DNA of 64,000 bases from Hordeum vulgare subsp. vulgare (taxonomy: Eukaryota > Streptophyta > Magnoliopsida > Poales > Poaceae). The first letter of the stretch is position 1; each line of letters starts with the position of its first letter. A program made the translations under genes and the position numbers. Below, in pieces: positions 11,683 to 22,740 of this stretch. The stretch covers positions 336,851,029 through 336,915,028 of the forward strand of contig NC_058522.1 of assembly GCF_904849725.1 (NCBI RefSeq). The letters are read 5' to 3'. The notes under the pieces are model-generated. The model had not been told where the DNA came from. It ran no database searches and worked only from the letters and a program-made list of their open reading frames with translations.

Positions 11683-12780
11683 TCACCACTTCTTACCCGT
11701 GCCCTTGCCCTTGCGGTCGACGAAGCGACGGTCCATGTCTTCCAGGTAGGCGTGTGAAGCGGGAGGATCATTGTCATCATTCGTGGTGGTGGTGCTGCTC
11801 TCTTGAGGTGTAGCCGGAGAGGCGGCGAAGGAGTCGGCGTTGCTCCTTGGAGTGGGGGCAGCCTTGGCGGCGGTGAGCTCCCTCTCCCTCATAGGCGCTC
11901 AAACGCCTTCATCCCGAGGCGGAGCGCCTTCGTGCTCTTACGACAAGCGCCACACGTCATACTTCACCACAGTCAGTGAGCAACGCATGACTTCGCAGAG
12001 GAGCGCATCCTCCGGGTCGACGAGGACGGAGCATGCGTGCTGGCGGGGAGACTCAGGCTCCGTCGCCACCGCGTTGCTCGCCTCGGGCCACCTTCGCCTC
12101 CGACTCCAGCATGCGCATGCGCACATGAGTCGTGGACACAATCACCCACCACTCTCACGGGGGTGTAGCCGCCGGATGGAAAGGGGACATGCCCGCCCTG
12201 CTTCGAATCTAGAGCGGCGCGAAGTGGGTCGGGCGAGCTCGACCCACATTCCATCGACGTGACACGAAGGAGCCGGCGGATGCGGTGGAGCTTGGGCCTC
12301 CTCCGGTTCCAAGGCGCGAGCATGTGATGATGAGGCGAAGCACGAGCTCCTCCTCGTCCGACGCATGGCTATTAGATCTGAAGTCCTCCTTGACGAGGCC
12401 GTCCTAGTCTGTGGGATCCGGCTCGCTGCCAAATACAACGCCGGAGTGGGCCATGGAGGAGACGAGGGGATGGATTTAGAAGCAAGCGAAGAGGATGAGG
12501 GGAACATAGAGGACGAGTTGACTAAAAGAAGTGAGGGGTTTGATTAGGCTTCACCCGACGGGGTGGGTTTTTGTGAGGACATCGTTGGGCGCGACGCGAG
12601 TCCTAACAGGCCAATCACGCATGACGGGGCATGCCCAAACGTCCCTGTATCTTCCTCATATATGAGCCGATATGGAGAGTGCGAGTCAATCAGGGCGTTT
12701 GGGCCGGATATGGGTTGCTCGGCTCGGTAGCATTTTCTCGTTTGGGCACTCATTGGGCAGCCCGTCCAGGAGTTTGGGGC
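11683..12780 (-). pseudogene. Decayed GC-rich coding-like block, probably transposon-derived
   Basis: GC content jumps sharply against both flanks. Minus-strand pieces read as low-complexity protein (for example DMDRRFVDRKGKGTGKKW before a stop at 11683, and VDGMWVELARPTSRRSRFE near 12200), but they are scattered over frames with stops between. The right end (about 12640-12780) has phrases such as GGCGTTTGGGCCGG, reminiscent of the ends of class II elements in wheat. I cannot assign a family; it could also be a captured gene fragment. No intact product is possible. Confidence 0.3.
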
Positions 12781-13072
12781 GGGTAGAGGGGGTGGGGTTT
12801 CCAGTTGTATATGTTCTTAAGTATTTCAAATTTGTTTAGAAACTAGTTAGATGATATTCGTCATAAGTTGAATGGGTCATATCCATGTGTGAGTTTACGC
12901 CATTCCTTCGGCAATATTCATATGTGATCATCACTATAATATGTGGACATGCAAGTGCTTATGACCTTCAATGCAGCTGTTTTTAGCTGTATAAAAACGG
13001 TTACACGGGTTCATTCAACTAGTTTGACTCGCGAGCCATTTGTATATTTTAAGATCGTTTTGTTTTAGACTC

Positions 13073-13218
13073 TGATAAATGCCACACGTGCGACACAAAG
13101 CAAGTCTGTCGTGATTCTTTTATGACAAATGTAGTCATGCGAGGATGATAGCTTTAGTTGTGAAGCTGTAAAAACGTAAAATTAGTGTTATTTTGGGCCA
13201 CACGTGTGGCACTTATCA
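13073..13218. repeat. MITE-like inverted repeat carrying two CACGTG boxes
   Basis: The left arm TGATAAATGCCACACGTG (13073-13090) and the reverse complement of 13201-13218 agree at 17 of 18 bases. Each arm ends in CACGTG, the core of plant G-boxes. It lies about 500-640 bp before the start codon of the gene at 13713. No target duplication is clear. Confidence 0.6.
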
Positions 13219-13429
13219 TTTAGTGTTGGTACTTGATTTGAACTTTTGTTTTCATAGTACTATTTAATAAACGGTTTTGCTAGAACTCATCTAGCTAAGT
13301 TATAATTATGTCTCATTCATATTTTATAACCATCGAATGTGATACTTTAAGATGCATGTATGTTGATATGATTGTATCTGTTTTTATTTTTATGTGAATA
13401 AAATCAAATTATATCACATCTACTGTATA

Positions 13430-13712
13430 TGAGTTGCACTCTCTTTAATAAAATGGCTGTGTGATGGACCGGGTATTCCCATTCTCGAAAACACATGGTG
13501 TATTTTTTTAAACTGCTAAATGGGGCATTTCACTTCAAGGCCAGACGGACCGCCCTCTCCAAATTTCGAGTTCCCGCTGGGCTGCCGATTCGAACGAAAA
13601 AAGAACTTCCAGACAAATTCAATTCCCCATCGCCATCTCACATCCCCATTCCCGACGCCACCGCCTCCGACGACGACTCCGGCGACGGCCGCATTTCCGG
13701 GGAGATATACGC
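13430..13712 (+). promoter_or_regulatory. Probable promoter and 5' UTR of the multi-exon gene
   Basis: An AT-rich stretch with TTTAATAAAATGG (about 13443) and TATTTTTTTAAAC (about 13500) gives way to a C-rich leader with the CCATCGCCATCTCACATCC type of composition common in grass 5' UTRs. The leader runs to the ATG at 13713. The exact TATA box and transcription start cannot be fixed by eye. Confidence 0.4.
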
Positions 13713-16700
13713 ATGGACTCTCCGACGCACATCCCCGCCGCCGCCGGATCCGGTGAGTCCCCTCCCTCTCCCTCTCTCTCTCTCCCTCTGCGCGCGCGCG
13801 ATTTGATTCAGTTATCCAACGGGAATCTTGGTGGGCGGGGGACCTAGAACCTAGGTTATGCGTCTGCGTGCATCTCTGCCATTTTTAGCGCAACCAAATT
13901 TCCCTCGTTTTTACTTGGTCCAAGCCGCTGTTATTGTGGGTCCATCTGTTCGGCTTCACGCCATTCAGCGATGAATTCATGGGTAGTAATTCTAGATTTC
14001 TGATTTGGCACAGATTCTCCTCCACTACTTGAAACTTGTGACAAAGAGAATACCTATCAAGACCGCAACATTGTCTCCGATTGCCCGATGCTGCACAGGG
14101 AGGGTGCTGTCTCTACTAAAAGGAAAAAGAAGCCTGGGGGCTTCAACCTCAGGAAGAGCATAGCATGGAACCCTGCTTTCTTCACCGAAGAAGGTGCGGT
14201 AGTTCTTTTGCAGATCTTCATGCCAGACTGGGCTGGAGCTAACAGGTTTCATAAAGTTTGCAGGTGTTTTAGATAACATGGAGCTTTCTGTGCTCAGTGG
14301 CTCGCAAATGAAGGCAAACAGGAGCCCTGGCTCAGGGGTTGGTGGTATCACTTCCCCATTGTGTAGGTTTGGGAGATCTGGCAGTTCATTCGTACCGAAG
14401 GAAGTCGCGGAGAACTCTCATGGAAAATTGCTTGTAAAGTACCGAAGCGCCGAGAACAAGGGGAGGAAATTGTTTTCTCCTGCAAAAACTAATGAGTGGC
14501 ATGAACAGAGAGAATTTCCGGTCAGTTCACCACTAAGCGCATAGTTCACTTGTGATAGTGGTGGACACTAATAATCATGCAATAACATTGCTCTTTCTGA
14601 AAAATCGCAGGGAAGTCAGGATAAGAAATCAGCACGAAGCATTCAAAATTCAATACCACGGTCACCAGCAGGATATCCATATCCTTTGTCAAGTTTTAAG
14701 ATATTTGGACAACCCTCAGTTTTCTGTTACCAGCAGTAGGTTTAACTTATCACCAATACTGCAGCACATAATCTAAGCCTTGATAACTTTACATATTGTT
14801 AGTCTTAACTTAGTTATACACAGAAGAAGGTTCTCAACTCGAATGCTACAGGTCAAATGTCAAGAACACCAAAAAAGTCATTTCAACCTTCTATTCCTAT
14901 GGTCCCTAGAAGTACCTCATCCACGGCAAATATTTCCAAATCAAACAGAAAGCTACCTCCAGGTATTTTTGTGTGTATGGTTTTTAAATGAAGCTGAGTT
15001 CTTGTGAACTCAGGGATTATTTTCACTTAACCTCCCAGTCTCTATTCAGCTTATTTTATTGCATTCTTGTATGTTAATACAACTGACTAGCTTATCATAC
15101 TGCTAATTTTCAGTTAAGGTCGAGCACTCAAGTAGAGTCGAGGCACTCCAGCTTGAATCAAAGATTAAGCCTGCACCTTTGATTAAATCCTCTGGATCTA
15201 CCACGGAGAAGGATATGGTGAGTGCTTGCACTAACTACCTTCTTAATATGGTCAAGTTTCTATGCACGACTGATATTTCAAGCAGAGTCAGTTTTATCCC
15301 TGAGTTTTCGTCACTCCATTAGATAAAACCAATGCTCAAAAATCATCCGATTCAGCGATTTATCGCTACTCGGGGGGTGATCGATACGATTATGCCTATC
15401 TTCCCCATTTGTCGTTTGGGCCGATTTATCACTCTGACAAGCGATTCATCTGGAATCTACTGGTAAATTGGCCTATTCATATCACTATGTTTGCAAAAAC
15501 TATGTTTATTTGTGTTTTGGGGACTTTGTTACGCAATATGTACTGTTGTCCTACTTTGTTTGTCATTATACGAGGATTCAAAGGTTAGGAATCAAGGTAA
15601 CACTTCTGTCCAATATTGTATTGGTGTTGAATATAGCATATTTTAGTATTGGGACCCTGGGATTTGCAAAAAATGACCGATTAATAGGTGGCCGATAAAA
15701 TTGATTAATCGGCTGATTTCCGATTAATCTCTAATCCCGAGCTGACCGAGACGATAACGATAAGCGATATCCTCAACATTGGATAAAACAAAGTCTAATG
15801 TATGCTACTGAAAGTATTTGAAAACCATTGTTGATGCTTACAGTCTAAATTTTCGAACTGTAAGCAGTTCATTGTACATATATATTGTACTTCCTGATTT
15901 TAGAACCCATGGCTTTAGATTTACAAATCTTGATTTATGAAGTTTTCGACCATCTCAGATATTGTTTAATTAAGCATAACATCTTTTAAGTATACAATTT
16001 GATTAGTTTACTCATTTGAGGAAAAAAATCAGTTGAATATATCATCTGGCATTCAGCATGCTTGCAAGAGAAAACTGGCATCTAGACTAACATTTCAAAT
16101 ATAAACCTTACCTAAGGAGACAAAACTTAGGGCTGACCTGACTTTTTAGAATTTCAAGTGTTACATAATAAAGTTTGCATCAACATTTGGAAAATTTATC
16201 CACAGTCTTGTTTGCAGTAATGAAGCATACCTATTTCTTTCGCAGGCGCCTCTTGTTACAGCTACCCATGAAGAAGGGAATAGTTCTAGAAACTGTTCAA
16301 GTGTTTCAAGATATTCACAAAATAATCCTTCCAGTTTTGTTGGTGTCCCTGCACCAACTTTTGCTAAGCCATCAGCACTTCGCATGCCTTCACCTTCAAT
16401 TGGTTTTTTCTCTCAGGTAGCCTGTTACGCTCTTTCATACCTAGGCCCTGTTTGGTTTCAATAAGTCAGGTGACTTAAAACTAATGATTTATAAGTCACG
16501 CCTGTTTGGTTGTCATGTGACTTATAAGTCACCTTTTCATGCAAAAGTGGGTGACTTATAAGTTTTAAGTTGGGGTGGAGCAACTTATGACTTATAAGTT
16601 GGGGTGACTTATAAGTTGGGTCTGTTTGGCAAAATAAGTCACTTTTTTCACTTTTCAACTTATAAGTTGGTGACTTATTTGGAACCAAACAGGGCCCTAG

Positions 16701-19700
16701 TCACATGTGGTGGTTTTACATCTACACCTGTTTCAGAATGTGCCTTTTTTCTCTATGGTCTAGTTCATTGGTGTTATTTATTTTTGTCTCTAATAGCGCG
16801 ATTATTCTACATCTACTTTGAGTAATAAATAGATACGTGATTCTATGTGACGTTCTTGTTTGCATATCTCCAAACTTTGCAAACAACAACAACAACAACA
16901 ACAACGACATCAACAAACCCTTTAGTCCCAAACAAGTTGGGGTAGGCTAGACTCATGGTTCGGGCACATGGATATTAAGCTTCCACGCACCCCTATCCAT
17001 GGCTAGTTCTTTGTTGATACTCCAGTCCTTCAGATCTCTCTTTACGGACTCCTCCCATGTCAAATTCGGTCTACCCCAGTCTCTTTTGACATTATCAGCA
17101 CGCTTTAGCCGTCCGCTATGCATTGGAGCTTCCGGAGGCTTGCGCTGAATATGCCAAACCATCTCAGACGATGTTGGACAAACTTCTCTTCAATCGGTGC
17201 TACCCCAACTCTTATCTCGTATATCTTCATTCCGAACTAGGTCCATTCTTGTGTGGCCACACATCCATCTCAACATGCGTATCTCCGTCACACCTAACTG
17301 CTGCACATGTCGCCTTTTAGTTGGCCAACACTCAGCACCATACAACATTGCGGGTCGAACCGCCGTCCTATAGAACTTGCTTTTTAGCTTTTGTGGCACT
17401 CTCTTGTCACAGAGAATACCAGAAGCTTAGCGCCACATCATCCATCCGACTTTGATTTGATGGTTCACATCTTCATCGATATCCCCATTCTTCTGCAACA
17501 TTGACCCCAAATATCAAAAGGTGTCCTTCTGAGGCACCACCTGCCCATCAAGGCTAACCTCCTCCTCCTCATGCATAGTAGTACTGAAACCGCACCTCAT
17601 GCACTTGGTTTTAGTTCTACTAGGTCTAAAACCTTTTGATTCCAAAGTTTGTCTCCATAGCTCTAACTTCCTATTGACCCCCGTCCGACTATCATCGACT
17701 AGCACCACATCATCCGCAAAGAGCATACACCATGGGATATCTCCTTATATATATCCCTTGTGACCTCATCCATCACCAAGGAAAAAAGATAAGGGTTCAA
17801 GGCTGACCCCTGGTGTAGTCCTATTTTAATGGGAAGTCATCAGTGTCGCCATCACTTGTTCGAACACTTGTCACAACATTATGGTACATGTCCTTTATGA
17901 GGGTAATGTACTTTGCTGGGACTTTGTGTTTCTTCAAGGCTCACCACATGACATTCCGTGGTATCTTATCATAGGCCTTCTCCAAGTCAATGAATACCAT
18001 ATGCATGTCCTTCTTTTGCTCCCTGTATCTCTCCATAAGTACCAAGAAAATGGCTTCCATGGTCGACCTGCCAGGCATGAAACCAAATTGTTTTTTGGTC
18101 ACGCCTGTCATTCTTCTTAAGCGGTGCTCAATGACTCTCTCCCATAGCTTCATTGTATGGCTCATCAGCTTAATTCCACGGTAATTAGTACAACTCTGAA
18201 CATCCCCCTTGTTCTTGAAGATTGATACTAATATACTCCGTCTCCATTCTTCTGGCATCTTGTTTGCCTGAAAAATGAGGTTGAAAAGTTTGGTTAGCCA
18301 TACTATCGCTGTTCCCGAGGCCTCTCCACACCTCAATGGGGATACAATCAGGGCCCATCGCCTTGCCTTCTTTCATCCCTTTTAAAGCCTCCTTGACCTC
18401 CGATTCTCGGATTCGCCGCACAAAACTATCTTTTGGGTTTCATCTGCATAAGAGTGGCTGAGTTTTGACGTTGGCTCGCCCAAGCCTATCACAACCCTCC
18501 TCCTTTACCCGGGCTTGGGACTGACTATGTTGAGACAACATAGGCGGAGTTCAAGCTTTGCAAATTCGTTTCCTGCAAATGTATGAAAGATAGATAGTGC
18601 TGATATCCCAATTTTGTGGAAGATATCTCCTTTGAGAGTATACATTTGGAGTCCTTAGTTATTCTATATGGAGTTGTACATAATTGCATATGTAGCATAT
18701 AGGCTGATATGGCAGTTGCTTGAAACAAGAGATGATCATGCTACAGATGCTACTTACAATTATTTCATAAAACAAAACTCAACCAATCAGGCGCTAGTAC
18801 CTGGTAGCATTGTTTGTAGAAGAATGTCGGAGGCAGGCAGTCTGTGAAACAAGTTTTGTCCAACGGAGTTGATCCCTGGTGGGTGGGTTGGTGGCGCTCA
18901 CACACCGCCCACCAACTGGGCAACGCTCAGTTCTCACTTATAATTCCATAGGCAGAACTTAACCATGCAGAGATGCTCAGTAGTTAGTACTGATTCGAAT
19001 AGTGCCGTTTGGTTCAACTGTGAGAATGTGAAAGGCAATAGTTGTGCATGCTGTTGGTAAGTTCCTTGCCGCACGGATCCACCAAGTGAAGGCTGGGTCA
19101 ATGTGGACGACTCGCTTGTTGCCAGTGTGGATGCCGTTCTTCGTAACCACCTGGGAATGTGATTGCAGCAGCCGGGTGCGTCGTTGAGAGATGTCATGTT
19201 ACCGAGGAAGCTGAACCTCTGGCGTGCCTGGAGGGAGCTTGCGTTGGCGTGAGTCGCTCTGTTATGCCCATCAATATTTAAAGCGATTGCAGGCAGGTTG
19301 TCTCAGCTCTGAAGTATGGAGGTCAGGACATGTCGAGGCTGGGTGCTATTATAGTGATATTTGACGCGGAGTTTCATCGCTTCCTGATTCTCCTGATCAG
19401 AAGAGATCAAAACCTTGTAGCTCTTGAGATTGCTTCTGTGTGTCTGTCCGGTACTGGAGCCATGTGGAGTTCCCAGGTGCCGGACCAGATTGCTCCTGTT
19501 GTTGCTACAGACTGTATTCACTGAGATTGCTTCTGTGTGTCTGAATAATGATTTCTTTTGCCCTATAAATAAATAAATAACAATTATATGTCTGTAAGAT
19601 AGTATGGATTTTCTTTCTCTTCTGAAATCTGTTGGCTTGCCTTTGTCACTTAAATTCTCATTTTCTTGAGATGTTTCTTTTGTGTTTGGTTGAAACTTTA

Positions 19701-22225
19701 TTTCTTGAATATTGCCAAAACTTTACTGGTTGACTGTTCTTTTTTCAGAGAAAAGCTCTTGTGTCACATGACGATGCTACTCAAGGAAATACATCATCAC
19801 TTGTAAAGCCTCCTAGATATAAGCAGCCTGAGCACCTAAAAAACAGACTCTATCAGGCTTCTGTGCTGAATGGTGATACCGCACAAGCAAATGCGAAGAT
19901 CTGCTTTACTAGGAATACTTCATCACTTGTAAAGCCTCCTAGATATAAGCAGCCTGAGGATTCAAAAAGCAGACACAGTCTAACACCGCAGCTGCCAACC
20001 AATTGCCCTGCGGCTTCAAAGCCTCTTGTGCATCCTGTAACCAATCAGAGCACTCTTGACACTTTGGTCTCTTCATTACCTGTTCTAGAGCATGCTAATG
20101 TGTGTTCTGGGAAAGAATCCTTGTCAAAAGGTGCAATAACATGCTCAGCATATTCAAGAAATGCAAATAATCAACCAACACGGAAGGTTGATTGCTCGCC
20201 TGCTGGAAGTGGAGATACCACACCGCCATTGAGTTCAGAAAAGAAAGGCGCTTCCAGAAATGGTGTGCTAAATGCATATAGCGTTGCATCACATGTAGAA
20301 GAAATGGGCATTATCAACAGAACTGGACCTGATAAGGATTCCTACTCTCTTAGGGCTATTTGCTCCTCAACCAATGAGCATGGTGAGGATTCCTGTTCTC
20401 ATGAAGCCATCGGCTCCTCAATGAACCCTATTGCTGCGATTAGATTGTCATCTTCTAGCATTTCTTCTCAAGTGTGCTCCCTTAATGATCTCAGTTGTCA
20501 AAGCAAGTCAGACAGTTGTGCTTGTTTAGCAATTGACTTGAAAAATTCTCTTGCCGGAGGAAAAATGGTCGCAGTTTCTTTGTCAAAAGACAATAGTTGC
20601 ACTCCAGGTTCTGACTTCTTGCGAGAGTTTGATTCCTGCAATCAACAGAACGCTGAGTGTTCCACTCTAAAGAAATCAGTAGAATCTACAACTTCTGCGG
20701 ATCAGGTGCCACAATGTGGTAATCCACTTGATACAGAACCAGCTTTATCTGACAGCACAACAGATTTGCATGGTTCTTTGTGTAGTGAAGCGGAGCCTAA
20801 TTCAGCAGAAGAACCAAATACTGATGGTGGAGCGGAGTTTGGCTCAGGTAGTCCACCAATTGGCAATGAACTTCAGCAATTAATTGAGTGTGACCATGAC
20901 CATGATTATAGGAGTACAGAATCTTCCCCTATACAAGTAGCAGCGCATGTGCCTTGTGCTGATTTTAGTGATTCGAAAGAAGTCTGCAAGACAGAAACTC
21001 ATGGTTCATTGGCAATGGAAAGACGGCCTGCTTTGTTGGACGAACCCAATACTGAAGATGATATGGAGCTTGACTCGGATAGTCCACTGGTTGGCAAGGA
21101 AGAGCTGTTAGTAGAGTGTGAGAGTGACCATGATAATAGAAGTACAGAATGTTCCCCTATGGAACCAGCAGTACCTGCGCCTTGTATTGATTTTAGTGAT
21201 TTAGAAGAAGTCACACTTGACTGTAAGACAGAAACACATGATTCTTTGGCAGTGGAAAGACGGTCTGCTTTATTGGAAGAACCAAATGCTGAGGATGATA
21301 TGGATCTTGACACAAACGACTTGTCAGCTTTAGAGGATGCATCACGTATAGGGTATGCCTGCACCAAGTGTATCGAATGCATAAAGTTAAGTGGCTTCAA
21401 TTGCATAGCGCATTGATTGTGTCTCGTTCTTTTCTTTTGCAGAAAGAACAAGGCAGTGCACAAGCCAGGCACAAATACCATCCTTAAAGATCATCTAAAA
21501 CAACTGGTACCATTTTCGGAAGAATGGCTTGCTGCCATGGAGGCTTGTGGGGAGGTCAGTTTACTTGGATACCACTGCTTTTCAGACTTAGCATTTATAT
21601 GAATTTGGTCCAGGTGATTATCTGAATTTTGTGTCCATGTGATGTTCTACATACAGCTATAATGTGCCAAATCTCTCCCCCCCTGAGCGACAAACATAAT
21701 TCTTTAGTTTTCTAGTCCTGTCTCTGTATATTAGTTATGATGAATTTGATCAAGCATCTGCATGCCATATAACTGACAGTTACAAGTTTCTCCGAGTATA
21801 TCACTATTTTCACCACAATGCTTTTACCTGACGGGTAAGTGAAATACATTTTAACAGGAAGTTCTGGAACAGAAGAGTGGAGCTGTGCAAAATTCTCCTA
21901 CGGACAAAACTACCCCAGAACCAAGTCCGTGGTCACCGGTACGTTCCTACGTAATTGCAAATATGGAAATCATCTTCCCTACACATGCATCAAGTGGTGC
22001 TTTAATATTTCCTTACTCCTTAGATTTAGATGTATAGTTCTTATCAGAAGTTCCATCGTTTTCTTTTCTGAGGATGAGTCGATGCACTTTTCCTTGCATT
22101 CCTTATGACTTCGTTCAAGAGTTTATGCATGTGTCTTTTTGTAGGTTAAACGCAAAGCTCAAGATGTTGGTCCATTTGACTGTACCAAGTACTCCAAAAA
22201 CGTTCGAACATCTGACACTCCTTAA
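13713..22225 (+). CDS. Plant-specific protein of unknown function, eleven coding exons, about 951 aa
   Basis: Coding exons are 13713-13752, 14014-14193, 14264-14520, 14611-about 14725, about 14852-14962, 15114-15217, 16246-16416, 19749-21352, 21443-21554, 21858-21938 and 22145-22225. All have GT/AG borders and matching phases except the fourth/fifth junction. There the best donor gives the wrong phase, and the alternative with acceptor 14824 leaves a TAG at 14737-14739. Conserved blocks are [15 protein letters not shown] followed by VLDNMELS across exons 2-3, [15 protein letters not shown] at the end of exon 7, [15 protein letters not shown] in exon 9, and [19 protein letters not shown] at the C-terminus. 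These match, from memory, a plant-specific uncharacterised family; I know no biochemical function. Exon 8 (1604 bp) is Ser/acid-rich, low complexity and internally repeated. No signal peptide or membrane span is seen. Lys/Arg clusters (TKRKKKP, VKRKAQ) would allow nuclear location (inference). Confidence 0.75.
15330..15781. mobile_element. hAT-like MITE (452 bp) with perfect 8-bp target duplication
   Basis: GATAAAAC occurs at 15322-15329 and again at 15782-15789. Between them the element starts CAATGCTCAAAAATC and, read from the other end, CAATGTTGAGGATATC, so it has short imperfect terminal inverted repeats. An 8-bp duplication and CAATG-type ends fit the hAT superfamily. Several ATTAATCGG/CGATTTATCG phrases lie just inside both ends. 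It sits in intron 6 of the multi-exon gene and encodes nothing. Confidence 0.75.
16444..16696. mobile_element. Tourist-like MITE (253 bp), 3-bp target duplication CTA
   Basis: Both ends read GGCCCTGTTTGGTT inward and then continue as near-perfect inverted repeats (AATAAGTCA). CTA flanks it at 16441-16443 and 16697-16699. A 3-bp duplication and GGCCCTGTTTGG ends fit PIF/Harbinger-derived Tourist MITEs. The interior is built from repeated ACTTATAAGT palindromes. It lies in intron 7. Confidence 0.85.
16876..18517 (-). mobile_element. RTE-type LINE fragment with reverse transcriptase, in intron 7
   Basis: Minus-strand pieces give an RT in order: [10 protein letters not shown] and [16 protein letters not shown] (about 18200-18400), [43 protein letters not shown] (about 17950), then [11 protein letters not shown] (about 17700-17726, the A-D-D catalytic box). 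A C-terminal part follows with [13 protein letters not shown] and [12 protein letters not shown]. The 3' end carries a (GTT)n tail, seen as CAACAACAAC on the plus strand at about 16884-16905. Such a tail and this RT wording fit the plant RTE clade of non-LTR elements. The pieces lie in several frames with stops, and the endonuclease is missing, so it is a 5'-truncated dead copy. Confidence 0.85.
19050..19400 (+). pseudogene. Degenerate RNase H-like (RVT_3-type) remnant in intron 7
   Basis: Read across frames, the stretch gives [46 protein letters not shown] and [11 protein letters not shown]. This is the order of the plant RNase H-like domain found in LINE-type elements and in related stand-alone plant genes. 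Frameshifts and stops break it several times. It lies between the LINE fragment and exon 8, so it may be part of the same insertion or an older one. The acidic residues expected of the active site are only partly recognisable. Confidence 0.55.
19788..19958 (+). repeat. Direct repeat in exon 8, 126-bp period
   Basis: A 45-base phrase encoding [15 protein letters not shown] occurs at 19788-19832 and at 19914-19958 with one base change in the part compared. The period of 126 bases is 42 codons, so the duplication keeps the frame. Confidence 0.9.
20808..21330 (+). repeat. Acidic module repeated in exon 8, period 231-237 bp
   Basis: The module starts EEPNTDGG (about 20808), [12 protein letters not shown] (about 21039) and [12 protein letters not shown] (about 21276). 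Inside it, [12 protein letters not shown] is matched by [12 protein letters not shown], and [14 protein letters not shown] by [14 protein letters not shown]. Periods of 77 and 79 codons keep the frame. Two full copies and a partial third are present. Confidence 0.85.
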
Positions 22226-22437
22226 CCTGCACTTCACCTTCTCCATCAGAGAGCAGACACGCTGTACAAAGTCACGCAGAGCTCAGCTCGGAGTGCTGTC
22301 ACTCCTGTGATCTACCACTTGATCTTTTGTCCAATCCAACAGCCTCGTTGAAGTGCTTTTGTTGTCCAATTCAACAATCTTATTTCGCTTAATCAACGCT
22401 GTTGATATCACACGCCACAAGCAATGCTTGTGTGGTA

Positions 22438-22443
22438 AATAAA
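22438..22443 (+). terminator. Poly(A) signal of the multi-exon gene
   Basis: AATAAA about 213 bases after the stop codon, followed by a T-rich stretch (TTTCTTCTTCTATTTC). This fits a plant 3' UTR end. About 300 bp separate it from the stop codon of the convergent PPR gene, and that interval shows nothing else. Confidence 0.55.
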
Positions 22444-22740
22444 GAGATAATTTCTTCTTCTATTTCTTCGGAATCCTCAGTTAGTAGCTAGCTACTAATC
22501 GGTGTTTGGACATTATGCCTGACAAGGTAAAATTTCTTACTATGTCTGAATGTAATAGAGCGGGCAACATTATGGGATGGAAGATTCATTCATACTACAG
22601 GGTAAAATTTCCTTACTGCCATTATGTGATGATGGTTGATGATAGTATGATAGTACAACAACAGCATTATGTATGTACTGGTGTCTGTCTCTTTGCGACT
22701 TTGTAATTGTCAAAACTTTTCCGGGAGGAGGGAGGGGTCT

